This document shows, in pieces, positions 46,080 to 54,004 of a stretch of DNA of 64,000 nucleotides. Every line of letters begins with the position of its first letter. Positions within the stretch are counted from its first letter, which is position 1. The notes below the pieces were generated by a model. That model was not told where the DNA came from. It ran no database searches and saw only the letters and a program-made list of their open reading frames with translations. Source of the DNA: Sinorhizobium sp. RAC02 (lineage in GTDB: Bacteria; Pseudomonadota; Alphaproteobacteria; Rhizobiales; Rhizobiaceae); the NCBI RefSeq assembly GCF_001713395.1, contig NZ_CP016450.1:434001-498000 (forward strand). The letters run 5' to 3'. The position numbers were made by a program, and so were the translations under genes.

Positions 46080-47594
46080 TCAAGCGTCCTTGCGGCTGGC
46101 CTGTACCCATTCTTCCAGCATCTGCACGCCGAAGGCCGTTGCCCCCTGCCGGCCGAGCGGGCGATCCTCTCCGGCAAGTTCCTTGCCGGCGATGTCGAGG
46201 TGCACCCAGGGGCGATCCTCCGTGAAATGGCGCAGGAAGGCCGCGGCATAGGGGGCGTCGCCGTCTTCCATGTCCTTGGCGTGGTGGCGCAGGTCCGCCA
46301 GTGGCGACTTCAAGCCCTCGTCATAGGCGTGGTCGAGCGGCAGGCGCCAGAAACGCTCGCCGACCGTCTCGCCGGCGGCAATCATGCCGCTGGCGATCGC
46401 ATCGTCCGTGCTGAACAGGCCGGCAAAGATCGATCCGAGGCCACGCATCACCGAATAGGTCAGCGTCGCGAGATCTACGATCACCGACGGTTCGAAACGT
46501 GTCGCCGCATAGTAGAGACAGTCCGCAAGGATCAGGCGGCCCTCAGCGTCGGTGTCGAAAACCTCCACGCTCTGGCCGGACAGGGTGGAAATGATGTCGC
46601 GGGGTTTCAGCGAATGGCCGGACGGCAGGTTCTCGGCAATGCCGAGCACGCCGATGGCATGCACCGGGCTCTTCTGTCTCGCGAGCGACAGGAGGAGGCC
46701 GACGACGGCCGCCGCGCCGGCCATGTCGGCCTTCATGTCGAACATCTGCGCGCCACCCTTGATGCAGAGCCCGCCAGAGTCGAAACAGACGCCCTTACCG
46801 ACGAAGGCGAGGGGCTGATCGCTCGAGCCTTCGCCGCGATAGCGCAGGACCGCGAGCCGCGGGGCCCGCACCGAACCGGCACCAACCGCAAGCAGCGCCG
46901 TCGCGCCGAGTTCCTTCAGCTTGGCCGCATCGAGCACTTCCACCTCGATGCCAGCGTCCCGCAGCGGCTCGAGATGCGCGGCAAAACTGTCGGGATGGAG
47001 ATGGTTGGGCGGCAGGTTGACGAGCGTGCGGGCATATTCCACGCCCTCCGCCACGGCGTTGACGCGGGCGAGCGCCGTATCCATGGCCGCCTTCTCCGCG
47101 CCCACCAGCTGCAGCCGCCAAGTCTTGTCGGCGGCCGCCACCGGCTTCGTGTTGCGCAGGTCGAAACGGTAGCGCCGCAGCCGCAGGCCAAGGGCGACGC
47201 GCGCCAGAATGTCTGCTGCTGCAAGGCTTGTGCCCTCGATCGGATCGAGAAGAACAGTCGCCTCGTCTTCGCCCTTGTCCTCCAGATGCGCCCCAAGCTT
47301 GCCGCCAGCCTGCGCCAGGGCAAAGGCTGTCAGGCTGTCCGCCTTTCCAAGCGCAAGCACGACGACGCGTCGTGCCGAAACAGCGCGCGGCGGAACGAGA
47401 TCGATGCAGGTGCCGCATTCGGAAAGGGCCGCAGGCGCAGAACAGGCACGCGAGACGATACCGCCCATGGCCGCATCCAGCGCCGCAGCGCGCGGGCCGA
47501 GGGGCAGCCCTTCTGCCTGCAGGATCACGATAACCGGGGCTTCGACGGATACGTCGTCTGCCGCTTCGAAGACCGGCGCTGGCGATTGAGGCAT
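46080..47594 (-). CDS. M17 leucyl aminopeptidase family protein
   Basis: A 504-residue cytosolic aminopeptidase of family M17 (PepA/PepB type). The N-terminal macro-like domain is followed by the catalytic part with VNLPPNHLHPDSFA, the metal-binding FVGKGVCFDSGGLCIK and DMKADMAGAAAV, and the motif DTDAEGRLILAD. The canonical form of the last is NTDAEGR, so the first Asn is Asp here; metal ligands D and E are kept. I start it at the ATG at 47594 after AGGAAG; the frame upstream is not protein-like. It heads the peptide uptake operon and would cut imported peptides. Confidence 0.93.
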   Translation of the reverse strand: MPQSPAPVFEAADDVSVEAPVIVILQAEGLPLGPRAAALDAAMGGIVSRACSAPAALSECGTCIDLVPPRAVSARRVVVLALGKADSLTAFALAQAGGKLGAHLEDKGEDEATVLLDPIEGTSLAAADILARVALGLRLRRYRFDLRNTKPVAAADKTWRLQLVGAEKAAMDTALARVNAVAEGVEYARTLVNLPPNHLHPDSFAAHLEPLRDAGIEVEVLDAAKLKELGATALLAVGAGSVRAPRLAVLRYRGEGSSDQPLAFVGKGVCFDSGGLCIKGGAQMFDMKADMAGAAAVVGLLLSLARQKSPVHAIGVLGIAENLPSGHSLKPRDIISTLSGQSVEVFDTDAEGRLILADCLYYAATRFEPSVIVDLATLTYSVMRGLGSIFAGLFSTDDAIASGMIAAGETVGERFWRLPLDHAYDEGLKSPLADLRHHAKDMEDGDAPYAAAFLRHFTEDRPWVHLDIAGKELAGEDRPLGRQGATAFGVQMLEEWVQASRKDA

Positions 47595-47800
47595 CTGGGC
47601 ATACTTCCTGTAGCAATGCCGGTGGTCGCCGCAGCATGCACCGTCGCTTGGAAACGGCTCTCTGCCGATCCGAAACGCGACGATTGGGCCACAAGCCGAC
47701 CACCGCCGATAAGAGATGGTGCCAGAGGCCGAATAAGCGTTTCCCCATGGCGACTTAGAAGGCCATCTCAAATGGATATCGCAGAAGGTTCAAGCGTCAA

Positions 47801-47825
47801 TTTTTGTCATATCGATTGACAAAAA
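47801..47825. promoter_or_regulatory. Putative LysR operator: perfect inverted repeat
   Basis: TTTTTGTCA and TGACAAAAA arms (9 bp, perfect) flank TATCGAT. The site lies in the divergent region between the aminopeptidase operon and the LysR gene, 27 nt before the LysR ATG. Shape and position fit autoregulation with control of the divergent operon. Confidence 0.7.
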
Positions 47826-47851
47826 CTCAGGTGATAATCCAAGCTCGTTTT

Positions 47852-48754
47852 ATGGCAACACCTTCACTCAATGGCATGCGGGCTTTCGAGGCCGCGGCGC
47901 GTCTCGGCAGCATCAAGGATGCGGCGGAAGAGCTGCATCTGACGCCGTCTGCCGTCAGCCGGCACATCCGCACACTGGAAAAAACCCTCGGCCAGGAACT
48001 CTTCGAACGAGGGTTCCGGCAGGTGACGCCGACAATGCGGGGATCGTATTATGCACGCAGCCTGTCGGAGGCCTTCGAGGCGATCTGGCGGGCGACGGAG
48101 GATGTCAGTTTTTATGATGGGCCGCGCAGCAGCAAGGCGCGGCCTGTCAAGCTCATGTGCGAGCCGACCTTCCTCAATCTGTGGCTGGCGGATCGCCTGC
48201 CGAGTTTTCGGCGCCAGCATCCGACGGTGGATCTCGAAATCTCCACCTCCGGCAAGCGGACCAATGTCGATTTCGCAATCGTCGACGAGTTCGACTACAA
48301 GGCTGGCCCGGCGCTGACGATGATGGTGCCGCTTCTCCTGACGCCGGTCTGCGCGCCCTCCCTGTTGGATGGTTCGATCCCGCTGTGTGCACCCGCCGAC
48401 CTGTTGCGGCATCATCTGATCCACGAATGCGAGACCACGCGCTGGAAACAATGGCTGGAGCAGGAGGGCGTTTCCGACCCGCGCTCGCTATCCGGATCCA
48501 CCCTGCACGATTGCACACTCATCATGCGTGAGGCGATGAACGGTGCGGGCATCGCGCTGGCCGATACCATCATGGCGCAGGATCTCCTGCGTCAGGGCAA
48601 GCTCGTCGCGCCCTTTGCCGCTCGCCACGCCTATCCTGCGGGTTACTACCTGCAGCAGCGCCGCAGCATCGGCAACAAGCCCGGCACCCGGCTGTTCCAG
48701 GACTGGCTGCTGGCCGAAATTGCGGAACACAAGCGGGCAATGGATATCGCCTAG
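47852..48754 (+). CDS. LysR-family regulator (GcvA-like)
   Basis: A 300-residue LysR protein of the GcvA-like branch: MATPSLNGMRAFEAAARLGSIKDAAEELHLTPSAVSRHIRTLEKTLGQELFERGFRQV in the helix-turn-helix region (written here as its start and end blocks), then an effector domain with KLMCEPTFLNLWLADRLPSFRR. ATG 47852 gives the standard start though the ribosome site is weak; a GTG at 47831 is in frame. It is divergent from the peptide operon across a perfect inverted repeat and probably regulates it in response to a peptide or amino acid. Confidence 0.92.
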   Translation: MATPSLNGMRAFEAAARLGSIKDAAEELHLTPSAVSRHIRTLEKTLGQELFERGFRQVTPTMRGSYYARSLSEAFEAIWRATEDVSFYDGPRSSKARPVKLMCEPTFLNLWLADRLPSFRRQHPTVDLEISTSGKRTNVDFAIVDEFDYKAGPALTMMVPLLLTPVCAPSLLDGSIPLCAPADLLRHHLIHECETTRWKQWLEQEGVSDPRSLSGSTLHDCTLIMREAMNGAGIALADTIMAQDLLRQGKLVAPFAARHAYPAGYYLQQRRSIGNKPGTRLFQDWLLAEIAEHKRAMDIA

Positions 48755-48868
48755 CGGCGGAAGAAGGCGCGCCCCGCCTGGTCTTCTCACCGCGGATATG
48801 CCCGTTCCCACAGCGCGGCGATGACGCTCATCGCTTCACGATGGCGATCGATCCGGTGCCGAAATCCA

Positions 48869-49906
48869 CTATGCGGCGCTACGGAGCGCTTTTGCTTCTT
48901 TCAGAGACACCAACCGTTGTGACGCTTCGTCCCAGAGGATGAGTTTCACACAGCTCAGGCTCGTTCTGATCGTTATGCGCCCAAGATCGGCCAGTTCGGG
49001 ATGATCCCGCAGAACCTCCGGCAACCTGTAAAACGGCACGCGGCTCGAAAGGTGATGGATATGGTGCATGCCGATATTGCCGGTTATCCAGCGCAACGGG
49101 CCGGGCAGGTCGTAGTGCGACGCGCCATGCAGGGCTGCGTGCTGGAATGTCCACTCCGGCGGCTTTGACCAGTGCGTATCCTCAAACTGGTGTTGTACGT
49201 AAAACAGCCAGACACCGGCCGATCCGGCAAGAAGCACGATCGGCAGATGGATCAGAAGGAACGGGACCAATCCGACGGCCCATATGAGGAGCGCGGCGAG
49301 TGCGACGATCACGGCATTTGTCGCCATCGTCGAAATCCATGGCAGCGCGCCGGACTTCATCATGCCGAATGGCAGTCTCTGCTTGAAGAGAAAGAGCCAG
49401 GCAGGACCGATGCCGAACATGACGAGCGGATGCCGGTAAAGGCGATAGCCGAGCCGGCCGCAGCGCGTCAAAGCGGCGTATTCCGCGACGGTGAGCGTCG
49501 TTATATCGCCGACGCCCCGTTCATCCAGGTTGCCGGCCGAAGCGTGGTGTTCCGCATGGGCGCGACGCCAATAGTCGTAGGGCGTCAGCGTCAGGACGCC
49601 GATTACCCGGCCTGTCCAGTCATCCAGGCTACGCCGACCGAAAAACGAGCCGTGCCCACAATCATGTTGTAACATGAAGAGGCGGAGGAGAAACCCGGCT
49701 GCCGGGAGAACGAGGACCAGGCCGAACCAGTAGCCAAAGTGTATCGAGGCCCACGCGGCGGCCCAGAGGAAGGCAAAGCAAACAAGGGTCACGGCCAGTT
49801 CGAACGTGCTTCGGCCGAGATGGGGCTTGCGGTAGGCGGACAGGATTTTGAGCCAGGGTTTTTCAAGAGCGACGCCGTTGGGGGGGATTGCGTTCATCGA
49901 GTTCAT
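48869..49906 (-). CDS. Membrane fatty acid desaturase
   Basis: A 345-residue integral membrane desaturase/hydroxylase. The three histidine boxes that hold the di-iron centre are complete: HDCGHGSFF, HAEHHASAG and HHIHHLSSR. About four to five hydrophobic segments are spaced as in acyl-lipid desaturases. It would insert double bonds into membrane lipid acyl chains, a change that keeps membranes fluid in the cold; a cold-shock gene lies 0.9 kb away. The regiospecificity cannot be read. It has its own upstream region. Confidence 0.92.
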   Translation of the reverse strand: MNSMNAIPPNGVALEKPWLKILSAYRKPHLGRSTFELAVTLVCFAFLWAAAWASIHFGYWFGLVLVLPAAGFLLRLFMLQHDCGHGSFFGRRSLDDWTGRVIGVLTLTPYDYWRRAHAEHHASAGNLDERGVGDITTLTVAEYAALTRCGRLGYRLYRHPLVMFGIGPAWLFLFKQRLPFGMMKSGALPWISTMATNAVIVALAALLIWAVGLVPFLLIHLPIVLLAGSAGVWLFYVQHQFEDTHWSKPPEWTFQHAALHGASHYDLPGPLRWITGNIGMHHIHHLSSRVPFYRLPEVLRDHPELADLGRITIRTSLSCVKLILWDEASQRLVSLKEAKALRSAA

Positions 49907-50006
49907 CAGCGGTCGGCGTCTTTCTGTCCGGTTGGTCAGCTCGCGGTTGAAGGTGATGCGATCTTTAGCGGCATGAAGGCTCGGGAAATCCTGTCGCCAT
50001 AGGAAA

Positions 50007-50387
50007 TTATGCTTGGCGCGCTTTCCGATTGGCGTAACGCTGGTCGCGTGCAGCCTTTCGTGCCGCTTCGTCCTCTATCACGCGTGCAACACGTGCTTTT
50101 TCGGCGTGCTCGCGGGCGTCCGCTTCTGCCTGTGCGGCAGCCTGTGCGGCTGCTTGCAGCGCAGCTGCCTCGGCCTCGGCGCGCGCTTGTTCTTCCAGCT
50201 TTACCCGCTCGCGCTCGATGCGTCGTTCCTCGCGTGCCGCGGCAATCGCTGCGCGCTCCGCCTGGCGTGCCGCCTTGGCTGGCTCGGCGGCGGCCTGCGC
50301 TGCGCGATATGCATTCAGAAGGGCCGCTTTTGCATCGGCAGCCGCCGTACGGCGGTCGGTAAGTTGGTTATCTCTAGAGTTCTTCAA
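50007..50387 (-). CDS. Alanine-rich coiled-coil protein (DUF6481-like)
   Basis: A 126-residue protein that is almost wholly helical and charged, with runs such as AAIAAAREERRIERERVKLEEQ. Heptad-like spacing predicts a long coiled coil. It has no signal peptide or membrane span. Similar proteins occur in Rhizobiales as an uncharacterised family (I believe DUF6481). The start is a TTG at 50387 with AGGA 7 nt upstream; no in-frame ATG exists nearby. It follows the next gene by 33 nt and is likely cotranscribed. Confidence 0.7.
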   Translation of the reverse strand: MKNSRDNQLTDRRTAAADAKAALLNAYRAAQAAAEPAKAARQAERAAIAAAREERRIERERVKLEEQARAEAEAAALQAAAQAAAQAEADAREHAEKARVARVIEDEAARKAARDQRYANRKARQA

Positions 50388-50420
50388 GTCGTCGTCCTGA
50401 CTATGATTGTTCTTGGGGTC

Positions 50421-50645
50421 TCATCTCGGCTGCGCGCGCTTTGCGATGAGGGCAGATGTTGCCGACGCGCGTTCATCGAGTTCCTTCGCAAGGCGTGCCT
50501 CGCGAAGCCGCAGGGTCTTTTCCTCTCGCGATTGGGTGAGGGAGGCAAGCTCCTCCACGGCCTTATCTTTCGCGAAGAACTGCGTTTGGATATTGCTGAA
50601 GGCAACCTCCGCCTTCTGGCGCGAGATGCTGTATTTTCCCGTCAT
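50421..50645 (-). CDS. Small helical Rhizobiales protein
   Basis: A 74-residue protein from the ATG at 50645 (MTGKYSISRQKAEVAFSNIQ). The middle QFFAKDKAVEELASLTQSREEKTLRLREARLAKELDE is strongly helical; I recall related short proteins in many rhizobial genomes, unassigned in function. An ATG at 50660 is in frame. It lies between the cold-shock gene, from which a terminator separates it, and the alanine-rich coiled-coil gene. Confidence 0.65.
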   Translation of the reverse strand: MTGKYSISRQKAEVAFSNIQTQFFAKDKAVEELASLTQSREEKTLRLREARLAKELDERASATSALIAKRAQPR

Positions 50646-50683
50646 GCGTGTTCCCGTCATGAGGCTCGACAAGCGAGCAGGAA

Positions 50684-50713
50684 ACAAAAAGGCCAGGCTA
50701 ACCGCCTGGCCTT
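50684..50713 (-). terminator. Terminator after the cold-shock gene
   Basis: A 10-bp perfect stem AAGGCCAGGC / GCCTGGCCTT with a TAACC loop; on the minus strand it is followed by TTTTTG. It lies 64 nt after the cold-shock stop. Confidence 0.85.
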
Positions 50714-50776
50714 GCTTGGATTAACGTGCTTTCGGCAGTGCCAGTACATCCGTGGTCAAAGGAAAGCGCCTATCCG

Positions 50777-50986
50777 TTAAGCGGCCTGGAGGTTGCAAGC
50801 CGACATTTTGCCCGACTTCTTGTCGCGCTCCAGTTCGAAGCTGACCTTCTGGCCTTCGACGAGTTCGCGCATTCCTGCGCGCTCGACGGCCGAGATGTGG
50901 ACGAATGCATCTGCATCGCCATTGTCAGGCTGAATGAAGCCGAAGCCCTTGGTGGAATTAAACCATTTAACTGTGCCAGTGGTCAT
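50777..50986 (-). CDS. cspA: Cold-shock domain protein
   Basis: A 69-residue single cold-shock domain protein: [20 protein letters not shown] carries RNP1 (KGFGFI) and [11 protein letters not shown] carries RNP2 (VHI). Such proteins bind single-stranded RNA/DNA and act as RNA chaperones. The ATG at 50986 (MTTGTVKWF) is the family start; the frame extends to 51001 but without support. A 5' untranslated region of 100 nt or more, purine-rich and typical for csp mRNAs, lies upstream. The number suffix of the gene symbol is arbitrary as rhizobia carry several. Confidence 0.95.
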   Translation of the reverse strand: MTTGTVKWFNSTKGFGFIQPDNGDADAFVHISAVERAGMRELVEGQKVSFELERDKKSGKMSACNLQAA

Positions 50987-51261
50987 GATGAACCCTTTCA
51001 TAGCAGCATTGAGAAACCGCCACGCCGTGGCGCGGCAGATGATGATGACGATTTTGAAAGGAAGGTTCGTTCAGGGCGCGGTGCTAATCGCGCAATAACC
51101 AAAGCTCAGCAAGCAAATTCGATGTGTCACCCTATCGTGCCTGCACGCACTTGTCTACCGTTAGTTTTCTTTTGCCCCGATGGCGTCACGAGGACGCACT
51201 CAGATCCGGGTTTCGCCGCGCGTCGTCCGGAGCCGACGGTTTTCGTTCCCGTTGCCTCCGT

Positions 51262-51528
51262 TCAGTCGCTCGAAGCCTTTCTTTTGAATGTCATTTTCAG
51301 CACGTAGTTGCCGTTCTGCTTCCACTTGCCTTTGGTGCGGACCTGAACCTCAGGTCCCAAGGCCGCATCGGCCTCGGCGAACGCTCGTCGGAACTCGGCA
51401 ATGGCGTGGTGATATTCAGTGTTGTCGCGCTTCGGCGCTTCAACTGCCAATTTCATGAGGGCCAGTATGCCCTCCTTATCATCGTCCAACGCTGTGACCC
51501 CGTGCTGATCCGGCTTTGTTGCGTCCAT
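51262..51528 (-). CDS. Hypothetical 88-residue protein
   Basis: The frame from the ATG at 51528 (MDATKPDQHGVTALDDDKEG) gives 88 residues; a GTG at 51534 is possible. A helical middle (LALMKLAVEAPKRDNTEYHHAIAEFRRAFAEAD) leads into a strand-rich basic end (VQVRTKGKWKQNGNYVLKMTFKRK). No signal peptide or known motif. It follows the BrnA-like gene by about 28 nt on the same strand, so they are likely cotranscribed. Confidence 0.6.
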   Translation of the reverse strand: MDATKPDQHGVTALDDDKEGILALMKLAVEAPKRDNTEYHHAIAEFRRAFAEADAALGPEVQVRTKGKWKQNGNYVLKMTFKRKASSD

Positions 51529-51556
51529 CGACACCGACGGGCCGGTTACATCCTCT

Positions 51557-51799
51557 TCAGCCGCGATCCGCCGACTGCTTCATGGTGGCTCGCAAGGTAT
51601 CGTTGATCCGATCCTGCCAGCCGGGGCCATCCAACTGGAAAAATGCCAGCACATCGCTATCGAGCTTCAAGGACACGAGTTCCTTCGTGTTCGGGATCGC
51701 AGGCCGTTCGACCGCGGGAGCGGCAACCTTCTTCACCGGCTTGAAAAGCGCCTCGGCGGCATCCTTCGGATTGGTCGGTCGTCGCGGTGTCGTTGCCAT
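51557..51799 (-). CDS. BrnA-like antitoxin domain protein, orphan
   Basis: An 80-residue protein with a basic, disordered N-terminal half and a C-terminal ribbon-helix-helix-like part, VSLKLDSDVLAFFQLDGPGWQDRINDTLRATMK. This block is very like BrnA antitoxins ('V-S-I-R-L-D-x-D-V-L-x-F-F-K-x-x-G-x-G-Y-Q-x-R-I-N'). BrnA normally follows and represses brnT, a ribonuclease toxin gene; none is present up- or downstream. It may be a DNA-binding protein with another job. Confidence 0.7.
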   Translation of the reverse strand: MATTPRRPTNPKDAAEALFKPVKKVAAPAVERPAIPNTKELVSLKLDSDVLAFFQLDGPGWQDRINDTLRATMKQSADRG

Positions 51800-52060
51800 G
51801 GTTGCTTCCTTTTCGTTGCTGATTCGTTTGTGCCATCCTTCTGGAGAGGATGTCGAGCGACGCGTGTCAGATGCTCGTTCCGGAAAGGGACGAACATCTG
51901 CACTTCAGCGACGGGATAACGGATAGAGCGGCGGTGCGCGCGTCAAGGTGACGGCGACCGTGCATTTGGCCGGTCGCATAAAGGCCCAGGTGCTTTGTGG
52001 CAGCATGGGCTGAGCAGGTTAGGTTCCGGCAAGCTCCGCTTCTATCGCGGAGCGGCGGCC

Positions 52061-53404
52061 CTATGCCGCCTCTAGACTGTGCTGGTTGGCCGTGTTGGTT
52101 TCGTTCAGCGTGCGGGCAACAATGTCATGATTGAGCCAGAGAACGGGACCCGACGGCGCGGATGACGACCGGAAGATCAATCGTCCTGTCGCCTCTACGA
52201 CGAGCCGGCTGAGATGGTCGGAGATGAGGACCTTGCCGTCCTTGTGCATCGACGTGATCTCGTTCGACGTGCCGATCGTGATGTCGGACTGGCCCGGGCT
52301 GTTGGGCATTGGCCAGGACGAAAAATCGTAGAAGGGCCGCATCACCTCGCTTGTCTGCAGATCGCTGATCTTCTGCAGAACGTCTTCGACAGTGAAGGGC
52401 TCGGCAAGAAGTTCCTGGCAAGCCTGCCATTGCGCGGCAGCCCATTCGCTTCCGCCTTCCTTCTTCAAGGCAAGCAGAAGAGGAATGAGGGGCAACTCGA
52501 TGCCTGCGAAAACGTCGGACGAATTGGTGCGAATTTCAGGGCAATTGTAGACCGTCGCCTTGATGCCGGCAGCCCACGCTTCTCCCGCAATACGCTCGAG
52601 GCGCATCTTGGCGTAGCCTTGGGTGTAGTTCGTGTAGGTCTGCCAGCGATACTCTTTCCCCACGAGAATGCCCGTCCCGTGGTAGCCGTAGGCCGAATAA
52701 CGCACCTGACCCCCGGAAGCCTCGACGCGAGCCCGGATGCCTGCGCTCATCTCGATGAGATGGCGGAAAGTGTTGGCCGAGACCTCATCGAAATTCTGGA
52801 GAATGAGCTTGCCCATATCGCTATCGAGCAGAGTTTGCGACGACATGTGTCGAGCGCCTCGCCCCTTGTAGATGCGATTGGCGATTACCAGGAACACCTT
52901 TGCCTTCGGGATGCCGCCGGCCATCGTGTGCGCGAAGTAGACATTTTTTCCGTCATCGATCATGCCATCGAGAATGCTCATGACCTGCGACAGGGATGCC
53001 TTGAACCGTTCGACGCCGGCTTTCCGGCACCTGTCGATATGGGACCAGTCAAGCTTCTCGTCTTCCCAGGTCTCGAGCGTCAATGCTCCTAGCAGATCGG
53101 TGGGCGTGGGTTCGCCGGCGGGGGCATCGAGGTCGAAGCCAGCCATGACGGGAACGTTGATAATCCTGCCGCCCAGCTGGGCTTCTGCGGCTTGCAGCTC
53201 TTCATCGTTGAGTGGCCGCAGGACGTTGTCGTCGCCGCGCCGTCCAACCGTGATGCCGATGATTTCCATGCCGGCCTTTTTGGCCTGGTCCAGCAGGCCT
53301 GTGGCATAACCGCGACCGAACAGTTCGCCGAACAGAACGAAGACATCGCCTTTGCGGAAGATGTTTTCCTGCGGAATCTGCATCAAAGGAATCGGGTTTT
53401 CCAT
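52061..53404 (-). CDS. FabMG-type putative enoyl-ACP reductase
   Basis: A 447-residue soluble protein starting MENPIPLMQIPQENIF and continuing GDVFVLFGELFGRGYATGLLDQAKKAGMEIIGITVGRR. The latter looks like a Rossmann-type strand-turn-helix (G-E-L-F-G-R-G-Y-A-T-G). Proteins of this kind are annotated as the FabMG family, named after a triclosan-tolerant enoyl-ACP reductase from soil DNA; I place it there from memory of the sequence pattern. It is not close to FabI or FabV. Enoyl-ACP reductase activity has not been shown for most members. It is likely monocistronic. Confidence 0.6.
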   Translation of the reverse strand: MENPIPLMQIPQENIFRKGDVFVLFGELFGRGYATGLLDQAKKAGMEIIGITVGRRGDDNVLRPLNDEELQAAEAQLGGRIINVPVMAGFDLDAPAGEPTPTDLLGALTLETWEDEKLDWSHIDRCRKAGVERFKASLSQVMSILDGMIDDGKNVYFAHTMAGGIPKAKVFLVIANRIYKGRGARHMSSQTLLDSDMGKLILQNFDEVSANTFRHLIEMSAGIRARVEASGGQVRYSAYGYHGTGILVGKEYRWQTYTNYTQGYAKMRLERIAGEAWAAGIKATVYNCPEIRTNSSDVFAGIELPLIPLLLALKKEGGSEWAAAQWQACQELLAEPFTVEDVLQKISDLQTSEVMRPFYDFSSWPMPNSPGQSDITIGTSNEITSMHKDGKVLISDHLSRLVVEATGRLIFRSSSAPSGPVLWLNHDIVARTLNETNTANQHSLEAA

Positions 53405-53692
53405 AGTGCCAGTTCTCTCGAATCCAGGTCGCAGAGCAACCAAATGAACAATGTGTAAAAAGCACTGCACATATCTGACCCAAATAGGAACTGACTTTAG
53501 GTATCACCGTAATTCAAAGCGTGAATGCGGGGAGGGGTTTTGCGCCGCCATCACCGGCGCGCGCGGAGCATAGAGCAGGCGTTGCAGCCTCGATTTTGAT
53601 CCAGTGAAAAGCGCTTTCTCCCGGCACGCGGCCCCTGCTGCGCGCGGAAGCCGCGAGAATCATCAAGACCCTGGGAGATGCAGTTTTGGCTT

Positions 53693-53836
53693 CTAGCCAG
53701 CGCGCAGCATCAGGACCTGCCGCAGGCTTTCGCCATGCGGTCGCGAGAGCAGCACCTGGGCGAGCGGTATCACGAAAACCAGGGCGACCAAGGCTGTGAC
53801 GAACAGCATTCCCGGGTGCAGCAGTCTCGATTTCAC
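53693..53836 (-). CDS. 47-residue single-span membrane microprotein
   Basis: A minus-strand frame from a GTG at 53836, preceded by GAGGTGAT, to TAG at 53693. The product begins MKSRLLHPGMLFV and has one hydrophobic span, GMLFVTALVALVFVIPLAQV, then a short polar tail (LLSRPHGESLRQ). The basic N-terminus followed by the span suggests an inner-membrane anchor with the tail outside. It is in the 600-nt gap between the FabMG-type gene and eptA, the latter divergent. Nothing else in that gap looks coding. Confidence 0.5.
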   Translation of the reverse strand: MKSRLLHPGMLFVTALVALVFVIPLAQVLLSRPHGESLRQVLMLRAG

Positions 53837-54004
53837 GGATCACCTCATACTCGACTGGCCGATTTATCGGCCTTGAACCTGACACCGCGCTGAACGCCGG
53901 CATCGGGACACGTTCAGCCGGCTGTCAGCTTGCCTCGGCAGGGAAGGGACAGGGGAGCGATGCGCTGGCGCGCTTTCGCCCGACGGAACGTGAAAGGATA
54001 TCCG

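Noticed and set aside
45387..47819. An 810-codon open frame on the plus strand
   Set aside because: It is antisense to the iminopeptidase-like and aminopeptidase genes, whose active-site motifs are clear on the minus strand.
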